From positions 3,720,001 to 3,784,000 of the forward strand of contig CAWAHF010000004.1 of the NCBI GenBank assembly GCA_963781805.1: a stretch of 64,000 nt of DNA, written 5' to 3'. Source of the stretch: JAFGPL01 sp963781805 (lineage in GTDB: Bacteria; Bacteroidota; Bacteroidia; Bacteroidales; UBA10428). This document shows, one piece after another, positions 9,138-19,022 of this stretch (its first letter is position 1; every line of letters begins with the position of its first letter). The notes under the pieces were generated by a model. That model saw only the letters and a program-made list of their open reading frames with translations, had not been told where the DNA came from and did no database searches. A program made the position numbers and the translations under genes.

Positions 9138-11342
9138 TTAATTTCCCAACTCAGAAATAAATTTGATACGCATTAATCGGATATCTTCTTCGGTGTATTC
9201 ATTTTCACCCAATTCTTGTAGGGCGTCTTCAATAGACTCTGATTCAGCATCTTCTTTAAAATAATCGAATATTTCCTGTTGATGTTCTCTGTCCATCACA
9301 GTATCAATATAGTAATCTAAATTTAGTTTGGTTCCTGAGTTTATAATAGATTCGATTTCATCCAGAAGGGTTCCCATATCAAGATTTTTAGCGTCGGCAA
9401 TATCCTCGAGCGATAATTTACGATCGATGCTTTGAATAATATAGACCTTAATTCCGGATTTATTAACAACCGATTTAACTACCATATCCTGCGGACGGAC
9501 AATCTCTTTTTCATCAACATAGTTTTTAATGAGATCCACAAATTCCTGTCCGTATTTTTTTGCCTTGCCCTGACCCACGCCGGTTATATTTTGCAATTCT
9601 TCAAGAGATATGGGATATTGGGTAGACATATCCTCGAGTGAAGGATCCTGGAAAAGTACAAATGGGGGCAGATTGAGCTTCTTCGAAATCTTTTTTCGAA
9701 GATCTTTCAAAATCGTAAATAATTCTTCATCGATGGTTCCTGAGCGTTCGGTCCCATAACCGGTTAAGTCTTCTTCATCAGTGTCCGGATATTCATTATC
9801 TTCCGAAAGCAGAATAGAGTATGGATGTCTCAGGTATTCATGTCCCCGTTCATCCATCCTGAGCAACCCGTAATTTTCAATATCTTTTTGAATAAATCGT
9901 GCAATAAGAGCCTGCCGAACAATGGCATTCCAAAATTTTGTGTCTTTTTCGTCGCCACTCCCAAAAATTTCAAGGTGATGGTGTTTATAAGCTTTAATCT
10001 GACTGGTTTTTACTCCTGTCAGGATATTTGCCACATGATCGGCTTTGAATTTTTCTTTTATTTCAATAATGGCATTCAATACCTGGATTATATAAGGTTG
10101 TCCTTCAAATTTGTTTTTTGGTTTCAGACAATTGTCACAGTTTTCACAGGTTTCAGTCATTTCTTCACCAAAATAGGCAAGCAATTGTTTTGGCCGGCAA
10201 ACAGATGATTCGCAATACGAAACCGTTTCCAGAAGCAGTTGTTTCCCTATTTCCTGTTCCGCCACCGGTTTTCCCTGCATAAATTTCTCGAGCTTTTGAA
10301 TGTCTTTGTAAGAATAAAACGCAATGCATTTTCCTTCACCACCGTCACGTCCGGCCCTGCCTGTTTCCTGGTAATAACCTTCCAGGCTTTTGGGAATATC
10401 ATAATGAATCACAAATCTTACATCGGGTTTATCTATACCCATCCCAAATGCGATGGTGGCTACGATTACATCGGAATCTTCCATCAGGAACTTATCCTGG
10501 TTATCACTTCGTGTCGCTGAATCCATTCCTGCATGATAAGGTAGCGCCTTGATTCCGTTTACTTTGAGAATTTCCGCAAGCTCTTCAACTTTCTTTCGAC
10601 TCAAACAATAGATTATCCCTGACTTTCCGTGATTGTTTTTAATATATCTGATAATCTCTTTCGTAGCATTTTTCTTCGGTCTGATTTCATAATAAAGATT
10701 ATGCCTTCTGAATGAGGCTTTATAAACATCCGCATTCATCATTTCCAGTGTTTTCTGAATATCATGCTGAACTTTAGGAGTAGCAGTCGCTGTTAGCGCA
10801 ATAATTGGAGCGTTTCCGATCTCATTAATAATAGGCCTGATACGACGGTATTCAGGTCTGAAATCATGACCCCACTCTGAAATGCAATGTGCTTCGTCAA
10901 CCGCATAAAAAGAAATCTTTATCTGTTTAAGAAATTGAATATTCTCTTCTTTGGTAAGTGATTCAGGAGCTACATAAAGTAACTTCGTTTTTTTATCGGT
11001 TACATCCTGTTTTACTTTGGTAATTTGCACTTTGGTAAGGGAGGAGTTTAAAAAGTGAGCCACTCCGTCTTCTTCGCTGAAACTTCGCATGGCATCTACC
11101 TGATTTTTCATCAGGGCTATGAGCGGAGATATAACAATTGCAGTACCTTCCATAAGTAATGAAGGTAACTGATAACATAAGGATTTTCCTCCACCCGTTG
11201 GCATAAGCACGAATGTATCTCTCCCGGCAAGAACGTTAAGAATAATGTTCTCCTGATTTCCTTTAAATCCGGTAAATCCAAAATACTTTTTTAAAACTTC
11301 TGTTAATGAAGCACCACTCCCACTCATTATCTCTAAAATCAA
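9138..11342 (-). CDS. recQ: ATP-dependent DNA helicase RecQ
   Basis: A 734-residue SF2 helicase. Motif I is PTGGGKSLCYQLP, motif II DEAHCISEWGHDFRPEYR, motif VI QETGRAGRDG. The Zn-binding subdomain follows (YCESSVCRPKQLLAYFGE, CENCDNC), then the winged helix and an HRDC domain (IDEELFTILKDLRKKISKKL, near 550-630). The ~100 residues after HRDC form an acidic C-terminal extension usual in Bacteroidota RecQ. It unwinds DNA in recombination and fork repair. The frame opens MILEIMSGSG; the Met at residue 6 (11327) is an equally good start. It is divergent from tatC, with a 262-bp gap. Confidence 0.95.
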   Translation of the reverse strand: MILEIMSGSGASLTEVLKKYFGFTGFKGNQENIILNVLAGRDTFVLMPTGGGKSLCYQLPSLLMEGTAIVISPLIALMKNQVDAMRSFSEEDGVAHFLNSSLTKVQITKVKQDVTDKKTKLLYVAPESLTKEENIQFLKQIKISFYAVDEAHCISEWGHDFRPEYRRIRPIINEIGNAPIIALTATATPKVQHDIQKTLEMMNADVYKASFRRHNLYYEIRPKKNATKEIIRYIKNNHGKSGIIYCLSRKKVEELAEILKVNGIKALPYHAGMDSATRSDNQDKFLMEDSDVIVATIAFGMGIDKPDVRFVIHYDIPKSLEGYYQETGRAGRDGGEGKCIAFYSYKDIQKLEKFMQGKPVAEQEIGKQLLLETVSYCESSVCRPKQLLAYFGEEMTETCENCDNCLKPKNKFEGQPYIIQVLNAIIEIKEKFKADHVANILTGVKTSQIKAYKHHHLEIFGSGDEKDTKFWNAIVRQALIARFIQKDIENYGLLRMDERGHEYLRHPYSILLSEDNEYPDTDEEDLTGYGTERSGTIDEELFTILKDLRKKISKKLNLPPFVLFQDPSLEDMSTQYPISLEELQNITGVGQGKAKKYGQEFVDLIKNYVDEKEIVRPQDMVVKSVVNKSGIKVYIIQSIDRKLSLEDIADAKNLDMGTLLDEIESIINSGTKLNLDYYIDTVMDREHQQEIFDYFKEDAESESIEDALQELGENEYTEEDIRLMRIKFISELGN

Positions 11343-11604
11343 TTAATTGGCCAGATTTGTAGTGTTCAAAATGAAAATGAATTATTCTCTATAAACTCAG
11401 TTTTTGGCAGAAACTTATACGAGAACACTAACAAAATGTTATAATTGAATGTAATACATCTCCACTCCCACATTGTTCATAATAATAATAAAGAATTATG
11501 AATACATTTGTAAACTAAATTTATGAACTTTTTTTCAATTTCACACGCGTAGATATTTGGTTTTTTCAATAAATCATGTATAATCGCAATATTTAATTTT
11601 CACC

Positions 11605-12423
11605 TTGATGAATGAAAATTCAAAATCTGAAATGACATTTCTGGATCATCTGGAAGAACTCAGGTGGCATCTCATCAGATCGTTTATAGCAATTATGGTT
11701 GTTGCCATTGCTGCCTTTGTTGCAAAACATTTTGTTTTTGACCAGGTTATTTTAGCTCCCAGAACTCCTGAATTCTGGACGAACAGAATGCTATGTAAAC
11801 TGGGACATTTTATGAATGTTCCCAAACTATGCATAAATTCCAAGCCATTGCAACTAATGAGCATATATATGGCCGGCCAGTTTATGGCCCATATTAAAAT
11901 ATCACTTATTGCAGGATTAATTGTAGCTTTTCCCTATATATTCTTTGAATTTTGGAAATTTATTAAACCTGCATTGTACCAAAATGAAAAACAGCATACC
12001 AGGGGAGCAATATTTTTTATCTCATTTTTGTTTATGACGGGAGTACTCTTTGGTTATTATATTATTTCACCAATGTCGGTTCATTTTTTAGGTTCGTACA
12101 AAGTGAGTGATGTGGTTAACAATGATATTAATCTGATGTCGTACATATCTACGGTTGCTTCGGTAACGCTGGCCAGTGGTGTTATGTTTGAGTTACCGGC
12201 ATTGGTATATTTCCTCAGCAAGATTGGATTAATAACTCCTGAATTTCTTAAAAAATACCGACGTCACGCCCTGGTTGTTATCCTTACAGTGGCAGCGATT
12301 ATTACACCTCCTGACATTTTCAGTCAGATTTTGGTTTCGTTTCCGTTAATTTTCCTTTACGAAATAAGTATTGTTATATCAAGGCGGGTGCGAAAGAATT
12401 CGGAGGCTAAAGTTGCAGCATAA
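11605..12423 (+). CDS. tatC: Sec-independent protein translocase subunit TatC
   Basis: A 272-residue membrane protein with the TatC N-terminal signature MTFLDHLEELRWHLIRS, whose acidic residues contact the twin-arginine signal, and FEFWKFIKPALYQNEK between helices 2 and 3. Six membrane segments are visible, the later ones around FISFLFMTGVLFGYYIISPM and LVVILTVAAIITPP. It forms the receptor complex of the Tat pathway with TatA/TatB-type subunits, which are not in this window. An alternative Met is the second codon. A TACATTTG box at 11503-11510 may be its promoter. It is followed after 68 bp by lptB; this tatC-lptB order is common in Bacteroidota. Confidence 0.95.
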   Translation: MMNENSKSEMTFLDHLEELRWHLIRSFIAIMVVAIAAFVAKHFVFDQVILAPRTPEFWTNRMLCKLGHFMNVPKLCINSKPLQLMSIYMAGQFMAHIKISLIAGLIVAFPYIFFEFWKFIKPALYQNEKQHTRGAIFFISFLFMTGVLFGYYIISPMSVHFLGSYKVSDVVNNDINLMSYISTVASVTLASGVMFELPALVYFLSKIGLITPEFLKKYRRHALVVILTVAAIITPPDIFSQILVSFPLIFLYEISIVISRRVRKNSEAKVAA

Positions 12424-12491
12424 TCGATTCCTTTTAATATTGAATATAAAAAAGAAATGTTTCGACAGGTATCTAAGATAATAATCAACGC

Positions 12492-13214
12492 ATGAAATTA
12501 AGAACAGAAAATTTGGTTAAAAAGTATCGCAGCAGAATCGTGGTGAAAAATGTCTCGGTTGATGTGGAGCAGGGTGAAATTGTGGGTTTACTTGGGCCAA
12601 ACGGGGCAGGCAAAACCACATCCTTTTACATGATTGTAGGGCTTATACAACCAAACGAAGGACGAATTTTCCTGGAAGAAAATGATATTACAACAGAACC
12701 GGTATATAGAAGGGCGCAGAAAGGAATCGGATACCTGGCGCAGGAAGCCTCCGTTTTCAGAAAATTAAGTGTTGAAAATAATCTGAGAGCGGTACTTGAA
12801 ATGACTGAACTTTCAAAGGAAGAACAAAGATTCAGGGTGGAATCTTTACTTAATGAATTTGGATTGCAAAAAATAAGAAAAAGTCTTGGTATTCAGTTAT
12901 CGGGGGGCGAGCGAAGACGTACAGAAATTGCCAGGGCACTGGCTTTAAATCCGAAATTTATATTATTGGATGAACCCTTTGCCGGGGTCGATCCCATTGC
13001 GGTTGAGGATATACAGGAAATAGTAACGAAATTGAAAACCAAGAACATAGGGATTTTAATAACTGATCATAATGTGCACGAAACACTCACAATTACAGAT
13101 CGTGCTTATCTGCTCTTCGAAGGTGAAATTTTAAAATCGGGTACGGCCAAAGAACTGGCTGAGGACGAACAGGTGCGTCGTGTATATCTTGGAAAGAATT
13201 TTGAATTAAGATAA
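12492..13214 (+). CDS. lptB: LPS export ABC transporter ATP-binding protein LptB
   Basis: A 240-residue ABC ATPase: Walker A GPNGAGKTT (35-43), signature LSGGERRR (136-143), Walker B FILLDEPFAGVDP (157-169) and the H-loop His in ITDHNVHET. The YLAQEASVFRKLSVENNL stretch is specific to LptB, which powers LptFG-driven extraction of lipopolysaccharide from the inner membrane. Length equals the family norm. It sits 68 bp after tatC and 45 bp before a DUF5686 outer-surface protein on the same strand. Confidence 0.95.
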   Translation: MKLRTENLVKKYRSRIVVKNVSVDVEQGEIVGLLGPNGAGKTTSFYMIVGLIQPNEGRIFLEENDITTEPVYRRAQKGIGYLAQEASVFRKLSVENNLRAVLEMTELSKEEQRFRVESLLNEFGLQKIRKSLGIQLSGGERRRTEIARALALNPKFILLDEPFAGVDPIAVEDIQEIVTKLKTKNIGILITDHNVHETLTITDRAYLLFEGEILKSGTAKELAEDEQVRRVYLGKNFELR

Positions 13215-13259
13215 TGTAATTCTGAATCGTAACATCCAATCAATTTCTCAATTTATTTT

Positions 13260-15737
13260 ATGTATCGCAATATTTTATTATTCCTGGGTTTTTCCTTGGC
13301 TTTTTCAAGTATTTTTAGCCAGACATATACATTGTCAGGAAACGTGTATGATAGTTTAACCGGAGAATCCCTGGCATTTGTAAAAATCAGTTACGACAAT
13401 AGCGGCAAAGGAACGGTAAGTTCAATCAATGGCAATTTTAAGATAAATCTTCAGACAAAACCGGAAAGAATTATTTTTAGCTATGTTGGTTATAAGCAAA
13501 AAACAGTTTTGCTCACTCCGGAGATTAATTGGGGAAAAATGAACATTAAACTTACACCCATAATTTATGATTTAAATGAAGTATTTATTTACCCTGGTGA
13601 AAACCCGGCGAATCGAATTATCAAACAGGTTTCGGGAAATCGTAAATTAAACAATCCGGAAAAAATTGGCTCCTTCTCTTATATTTCTTACGATAAAATG
13701 ATTTTCACCCTGGATATGGACAGTATTGCCGAATTTAAAAATCAAAATAAAAAAACCAGCCAGAAACAGGAATTTTCTGAAATACCAGGGGAAGATCATA
13801 CAGATACCATTACCAGGAAAATGATTGAAAGGCAATATCTGATGTTAATGGAATCGATAAGTTCCCGGAAATTCATTTATCCCGATAAAGACAAAGAACA
13901 AATTATAGCCTCCAGAGTATCGGGTTTCAGGAAACCTTCGTTTATTTTAATGGCCAGACAATTTCAGTCTTTTTCATTTTACAATGATTTTGTTTCTATC
14001 TCTGAGAAAAAATACCTTAACCCGATAAGTCCGGGTAGCACCGACAGGTATTTTTTCCTACTCGAGGATACCACATATACTGAGAGGAATGATACGGTTT
14101 TTATCATCTCCTTTCGTCCGAAAAGAGGTACAAATTTCAATGGGTTGAAAGGTGTTCTCTATATAAACTCCTATAAATGGGCAGTTCAAAATGTTATTGC
14201 GGAAGCAAATCAGAATGAAAACGAGTTGATATCTATGAAGATACAACAAAAATATGATCTGGTGGATGATCACTGGTTTCCTGTGCAGCTTAATACAAAT
14301 ATGATTTTTAACAATGTGGTTGCCGAAACAAAAACCAGAAAGATGAATGTCATTGGCAACGGGAAATCATATCTTATAAACATACGGCTAAATCCTGAAC
14401 TTGACCGAAAAGACTTTGACAATGTTTATGTTGATGTAAATAAAACTTCAAACATGATGCCTGAGGAATACTGGCAGCGTTACCGGGTGGATTCATTATC
14501 AGCAAAAGAGAAGGCAACCTATCGGATAGTTGATAGTATTGGGATGATAAAAAACTTTGACAGGATTTTTAATAATATGGAAACCATGATGACGGGTTAC
14601 CTTCCCGGAAGATTTTTTGATGTTGATATCCGATCGATTATAGATTACAATGGATATGAAGGGTGGCGCCTGGGCCTGGGCGGGATTTCAAACAGAAATG
14701 TATCAGAATTTTTTACACTTGGCGGACATATTGCATATGGTTTGAGAGACAGGAACTGGAAGTATGGAACATCGGTTACTTTTCACCCTAACAGCAAAAA
14801 TCATATTCAACTCACAATGAGTTATTTGAACGATTTGGAAGAATCGGGAGGGTTTAGATTTATTGAGGCACCCAAATTTTTGTCCTCCGAATCCTTTAGA
14901 AAATACATGGTAGAAAACATGGATTTGATTAAAAGAAAGCAGTTGGATATAAGCTGGAAAATGATAAAATATCTGGATGTGAATTTATTTTTCAGAACCA
15001 GCAACACACAACCTTCCAATCAATATATGTACAGTGTAAACACAGAATCTCCAAGACTGTTAATCAATGACTTTAATTTTACAGAAATTGGAATCATGAC
15101 GCGTTACGCATTCAAGGAAGGATTTATGAAAACTCCTTCGGGAAATACTTTTTCATTGGGTACAAATTATCCGGTTTTTTGTTTGAATGTTACTAAAGGG
15201 ATTACCTTTCTGGATGGAAGTTATGACTTTGTACGGATTGAATCGGAAATTTCAAAAACATTTACTTCCAGAAGATTAGGCGATTCAAGATTTTGTCTGA
15301 ACGGAGGAGTGGTGACAGGTAAAGTGCCTTATTCGAGGCTTTATGCCGGAACGGCGAGTTATAAACGTTTTGGTGTAGAATCGGAAAATTCATTTGCTAC
15401 CATGCGTTTCAATGAATTTTTATCAGACCGGTTTATTTCATTTTATTTTATCCAGGATTTTGGAAGTTTACTTTTTCATGGAAAAACGTTTAAACCCAAA
15501 ATTTCCCTGGCAAACAATATTGGATTTGGAAAACTGAACAAAAAGGAAAATCATAACAACATTGAATTTAAAACCCTGGAAAAAGGTTATTTTGAAAGCG
15601 GATTGTTAGTTAATAATCTCCTGAGGCAAAAATTATTCGGCTATGGATTGGGAATATTTTATCGCTACGGACCGAATTCCTTTGCTAGTGTTCACAAAAA
15701 TTTTGCATTGAAACTCACTCTTGCCTTAAACCTTTAG
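13260..15737 (+). CDS. DUF5686 family outer-membrane protein with carboxypeptidase-like regulatory domain
   Basis: An 825-residue protein with a signal peptide (FLGFSLAFSSIFSQ) followed by a CarboxypepD_reg-like beta-sandwich at about 22-105 (SGNVYDSLTGESLAFVKISY ... IIFSYVGYKQKTV). The long remainder fits DUF5686: an N-terminal soluble part and a C-terminal beta-rich region with many aromatic, alternating strands (from about 470), ending in FALKLTLALNL, as expected of an outer-membrane beta barrel. The role is unknown; relatives are envelope proteins of Bacteroidota. Unlike SusC-type proteins it has no plug domain. It may be co-transcribed with tatC-lptB. Confidence 0.8.
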   Translation: MYRNILLFLGFSLAFSSIFSQTYTLSGNVYDSLTGESLAFVKISYDNSGKGTVSSINGNFKINLQTKPERIIFSYVGYKQKTVLLTPEINWGKMNIKLTPIIYDLNEVFIYPGENPANRIIKQVSGNRKLNNPEKIGSFSYISYDKMIFTLDMDSIAEFKNQNKKTSQKQEFSEIPGEDHTDTITRKMIERQYLMLMESISSRKFIYPDKDKEQIIASRVSGFRKPSFILMARQFQSFSFYNDFVSISEKKYLNPISPGSTDRYFFLLEDTTYTERNDTVFIISFRPKRGTNFNGLKGVLYINSYKWAVQNVIAEANQNENELISMKIQQKYDLVDDHWFPVQLNTNMIFNNVVAETKTRKMNVIGNGKSYLINIRLNPELDRKDFDNVYVDVNKTSNMMPEEYWQRYRVDSLSAKEKATYRIVDSIGMIKNFDRIFNNMETMMTGYLPGRFFDVDIRSIIDYNGYEGWRLGLGGISNRNVSEFFTLGGHIAYGLRDRNWKYGTSVTFHPNSKNHIQLTMSYLNDLEESGGFRFIEAPKFLSSESFRKYMVENMDLIKRKQLDISWKMIKYLDVNLFFRTSNTQPSNQYMYSVNTESPRLLINDFNFTEIGIMTRYAFKEGFMKTPSGNTFSLGTNYPVFCLNVTKGITFLDGSYDFVRIESEISKTFTSRRLGDSRFCLNGGVVTGKVPYSRLYAGTASYKRFGVESENSFATMRFNEFLSDRFISFYFIQDFGSLLFHGKTFKPKISLANNIGFGKLNKKENHNNIEFKTLEKGYFESGLLVNNLLRQKLFGYGLGIFYRYGPNSFASVHKNFALKLTLALNL

Positions 15738-15850
15738 TCACCGGATTTTAAAACATTTTGTGCCAAATATAAATTTTGATTGACATAAGTATTACAATAA
15801 AAGTTAAAAACAAACTAAGTTTGTGATTTATTTACTGTTAAAAATTCTTC

Positions 15851-16732
15851 ATGCGGGTTATGCATAAATCAGGATTTGTAAATATTTTAGGAAATCCAAA
15901 TGTCGGTAAGTCTACCTTGATGAATGCGCTGGTTGGCGAGAAAATTTCAATAATTACTTCCAAAGCGCAAACTACACGGCATAGAATTATGGGGATTGTT
16001 AACGGAGAAGATTTTCAGATTATTTATTCAGACACCCCCGGCATCATCAAACCAAATTACCAGTTACAAACTTCGATGATGAAGTTTGTTGCCACCGCAT
16101 TAACAGATGCTGATATCATTTTGTACATTACAGATGTTGTAGAACAATTTGATAAAAATGAAGGTTATCTAGAGAAACTGCAAAAAATCAATATTCCAGT
16201 ACTTGTAATTCTTAACAAGATAGACCTGAGCCAACAGGAGAGCGTAGTTTCACTAATGGAACAGTGGAAAAAGCTATTACCTGATGCAGAAGTCATTCCG
16301 GTATCGGCTTTGTTCAATAGCAATCTTGGATATTTATTTGAAAAAATTCTTGAATTATTGCCCGAAAATCCTCCATTCTTCCCAAAAGATACGCTTACAG
16401 ATAAATCCGAAAGATTTTTTGTTTCTGAAATAATCCGGGAGAAAATATTACTGAATTATAAAAAAGAAATCCCTTATTCTGTTGAAATAGCTATAGATTC
16501 ATTTAAAGAATCTGAGGCATTGGTTAAAATAAGCGCCATTATTTATGTAATACGGGAAACACAAAAAGGAATTATTATCGGACATCAGGGCAAAGCTCTT
16601 AAAAAAACCGGAACAGAAGCCCGGAAGGATATTGAAAAATTTCTGGGTAAAAAAGTATTTCTTGAATTATTTGTCAAGGTAGATAAAGATTGGAGAGACA
16701 AACCGGGAATATTACGTACATTTGGGTATTAG
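15851..16732 (+). CDS. era: GTPase Era
   Basis: A 293-residue Era. G1 is GNPNVGKS (14-21), G3 DTPG, G4 NKID; the C-terminal KH domain includes IIIGHQGKALKKTGTEARKD and ends with the Era-typical VKVDKDWRD. It binds the 3' end of 16S rRNA and helps mature the 30S subunit. A possible -7 box TAAGTTTG lies at 15816-15823. The fourth codon is also a Met, so the start is uncertain by three residues. The related GTPase gene der follows on the same strand after 163 bp of A/G/T-rich spacer (TTGATTTGGAGATTGAGAG-like words). Confidence 0.96.
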   Translation: MRVMHKSGFVNILGNPNVGKSTLMNALVGEKISIITSKAQTTRHRIMGIVNGEDFQIIYSDTPGIIKPNYQLQTSMMKFVATALTDADIILYITDVVEQFDKNEGYLEKLQKINIPVLVILNKIDLSQQESVVSLMEQWKKLLPDAEVIPVSALFNSNLGYLFEKILELLPENPPFFPKDTLTDKSERFFVSEIIREKILLNYKKEIPYSVEIAIDSFKESEALVKISAIIYVIRETQKGIIIGHQGKALKKTGTEARKDIEKFLGKKVFLELFVKVDKDWRDKPGILRTFGY

Positions 16733-16895
16733 AGGAATTTATCGGGTAATTCGAAGATTTGGGAATTGGTTGATTAGTTGATTTGGAGATTGAGAGATTT
16801 GTAGATTTGAGGACGAATGAACTTATCGGTTAGCAAAATGGTGTCAGAGAACTGCGGGAATTATTTATTATAATATTAAACTCCAAATAACAAAT

Positions 16896-18200
16896 ATGTC
16901 AAATATTGTTGCAATTGTGGGAAGACCGAATGTTGGGAAGTCAACCCTTTTTAACAGACTTACCGAAAAGAAAGAAGCTATTGTTGATGAAACAAGCGGA
17001 GTTACGCGGGACCGGAATTATGGAAAAGCTGTATGGAACGGCATCGACTTTTCAGTGATCGACACCGGCGGATACGTTAAAAATTCTGATGATATCTTTG
17101 AAGAAGAAATCAGAAAACAAGTACATCTTGCAATTGATGAAGCCGATGCAATTTTATTTCTTGTCGACGTAATGAACGGTCTTACTGACCTTGATGAAGC
17201 TGTAACTGAGATACTTCGGAAAACAAGCAAAAAAGTATTACTGGTGGTAAATAAAGTTGACAATTTTGCACTTCAATACAACGCCAGTGTATTTTATAGC
17301 CTAGGATTAGGCGAGCCTTATACAATCTCCTCAGCTAATGGGAGTGGCACAGGTGATCTTCTTGATGAATTGGTTAAATCCTTTCAAAAAAAGAATACTG
17401 ATGAAGAGGCAGACTTACCCAGATTTGCTATCATTGGTAGGCCAAATGTAGGAAAATCATCACTTATTAATGCGTTGATTGGTCAGGATAGGAATATTGT
17501 TACACCTATTTCCGGAACAACGCGTGATTCTATTTATACCCAATATAAGAAATACAACTATCATTTTTACCTTGTCGATACCGCAGGATTGAGGAAAAAA
17601 AGCAAAGTCTCCGATAATATTGAATTTTATTCGGTGATGCGTTCGATCAGGGCTATCGAAAATTCTGATGTGTGTCTGTTAATGATTGATGCAACAAGAG
17701 GGATTGAAGCTCAGGATTTAAGCATTTTCAACCTGATTAAAAAGAACAGGAAGGGAGTTGTATTATTAGTGAATAAATGGGACTTGGTTGAAAAAGAATC
17801 AAATACAACAAAAGAATATACCAAGTTGATCAAATCAAGGATTGCCCCTTTTCAGGATGTACCGGTAATTTTTACATCTGTAGTTAACCAGCAAAGAATT
17901 TTTAAAGTATTGGAAACTGCAATAGAAGTATATGAAAACCGAAAAAGAAAAATTCCAACATCAAAATTAAATGAATTAATGTTGGAAGTAATAAAAAACT
18001 TTCCACCTCCGGCAGTGAAAGACAAATATATTCGTATTAAATATGTTACACAGCTTCCAACCTATGCCCCATCGTTTGCTTTTTTTTGCAATCTGCCTCA
18101 ATACATCAGAGAACCTTATAAACGATTTCTCGAAAACAGATTGCGTGAAAGCTTTAATTTTACCGGAGCACCTATTCAGATATTCATGAGAAAAAAGTAA
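16896..18200 (+). CDS. der: Ribosome-assembly GTPase Der (EngA)
   Basis: A 434-residue tandem GTPase. The first domain starts with VGRPNVGKS (8-16), DTGGY and NKVD. The second has GRPNVGKSSLINAL near 180, DTAGLRKKSK and NKWD. The C-terminal KH-like domain follows (KYVTQLPTYAPSFAFFCNLP; FTGAPIQIFMRKK). Der is needed for 50S subunit assembly. Length and motifs are normal. Era and Der in tandem suggest a ribosome-biogenesis cluster. The next gene begins 32 bp downstream. Confidence 0.97.
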   Translation: MSNIVAIVGRPNVGKSTLFNRLTEKKEAIVDETSGVTRDRNYGKAVWNGIDFSVIDTGGYVKNSDDIFEEEIRKQVHLAIDEADAILFLVDVMNGLTDLDEAVTEILRKTSKKVLLVVNKVDNFALQYNASVFYSLGLGEPYTISSANGSGTGDLLDELVKSFQKKNTDEEADLPRFAIIGRPNVGKSSLINALIGQDRNIVTPISGTTRDSIYTQYKKYNYHFYLVDTAGLRKKSKVSDNIEFYSVMRSIRAIENSDVCLLMIDATRGIEAQDLSIFNLIKKNRKGVVLLVNKWDLVEKESNTTKEYTKLIKSRIAPFQDVPVIFTSVVNQQRIFKVLETAIEVYENRKRKIPTSKLNELMLEVIKNFPPPAVKDKYIRIKYVTQLPTYAPSFAFFCNLPQYIREPYKRFLENRLRESFNFTGAPIQIFMRKK

Positions 18201-18232
18201 TTTTGCATTGCAGGTGTGTAACTAATAAATTC

Positions 18233-18721
18233 ATGTTTAGAAAAATTTTCATTTCGCTTTTTCTGGTAATAATATTCGTGGTTGCATGCGAAAAAATAAC
18301 CACTGTTAATCCTGTACCAGTAATAAAATTTAAAGATTTTACCCTGAAGCAGGGTATAGATTCCCTGGGAAATCATGTATATGTGGGTACGTTGTTATTT
18401 AATTTCAGCGACGACGATGGTGCAGATCTAAATACATCTCCTTATGGAGATACAATTTATTCTATTATTACTACTCCCTATATTAAAATTGATACTCAAT
18501 ATATCGTTTCGGATTTTGACACGGTTCATAATTATCTGATTTACGATCAGGATATGAATATTAATAAAACCGGACAGAATAAAACGCTGCACGGAGATAT
18601 TGAAATTACCCGGTATTATTATATAATTCCTGCAGATACGGTACGTTATGAGTTTTATATTATCGATAATGAAGGAAATATAAGCAATACTGAAACTACC
18701 TCTGACATTGCATTTCGATAA
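18233..18721 (+). CDS. Putative lipoprotein of unknown function
   Basis: From the ATG at 18233 the protein has 162 residues and a lipoprotein signal (MFRKIFISLFLVIIFVVAC, Cys at residue 19). An in-frame start 30 nt earlier would put ten polar residues before the signal, so I prefer 18233. The mature part is short, acidic and beta-rich (FSDDDGADLNTSPYGDTIYS; FYIIDNEGNISNTETTSDI), resembling small Bacteroidota lipoproteins with an Ig-like fold, but no family is recognised. It follows der by 32 bp and converges on the next gene with a 2-bp gap. Confidence 0.75.
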   Translation: MFRKIFISLFLVIIFVVACEKITTVNPVPVIKFKDFTLKQGIDSLGNHVYVGTLLFNFSDDDGADLNTSPYGDTIYSIITTPYIKIDTQYIVSDFDTVHNYLIYDQDMNINKTGQNKTLHGDIEITRYYYIIPADTVRYEFYIIDNEGNISNTETTSDIAFR

Positions 18722-18723
18722 TT

Positions 18724-18993
18724 CTATATCTTTAACAAATCCCTGTAATCTATTTTTTCCAGTTCAGCCATAATTTTGATTGCTTCCTTCCGGTCCTTAC
18801 CACAAATTAATTCCTCTGCTTTAAACTGATGACATACATTCGGTCTTTCAGGACTATGAAAAATGCTGCAACGATAATCTTTTGTAAGATGAATGCACTT
18901 TGTGCCGGCAGGTTTACCATGCGGCATACCGGGAATATATGATGAAATGGATGCGACTATACAGCAAGCCCCACATCCTGAACGGCATTCCAT
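18724..18993 (-). CDS. YkgJ family cysteine-cluster protein
   Basis: An 89-residue protein with the zinc/iron-chelating cysteine cluster MECRSGCGACC ... GTKCIHL ... YRCSIF ... RPNVCHQF, the YkgJ/CxxCxxCC family pattern. The biochemical role is unknown; the cysteines probably bind a metal. It lies 29 bp downstream of the OmpA-family gene on the same strand and may be on its transcript. Confidence 0.85.
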   Translation of the reverse strand: MECRSGCGACCIVASISSYIPGMPHGKPAGTKCIHLTKDYRCSIFHSPERPNVCHQFKAEELICGKDRKEAIKIMAELEKIDYRDLLKI

Positions 18994-19022
18994 TTTGTCC
19001 GGTTTTGGTGAATAAAATGGGT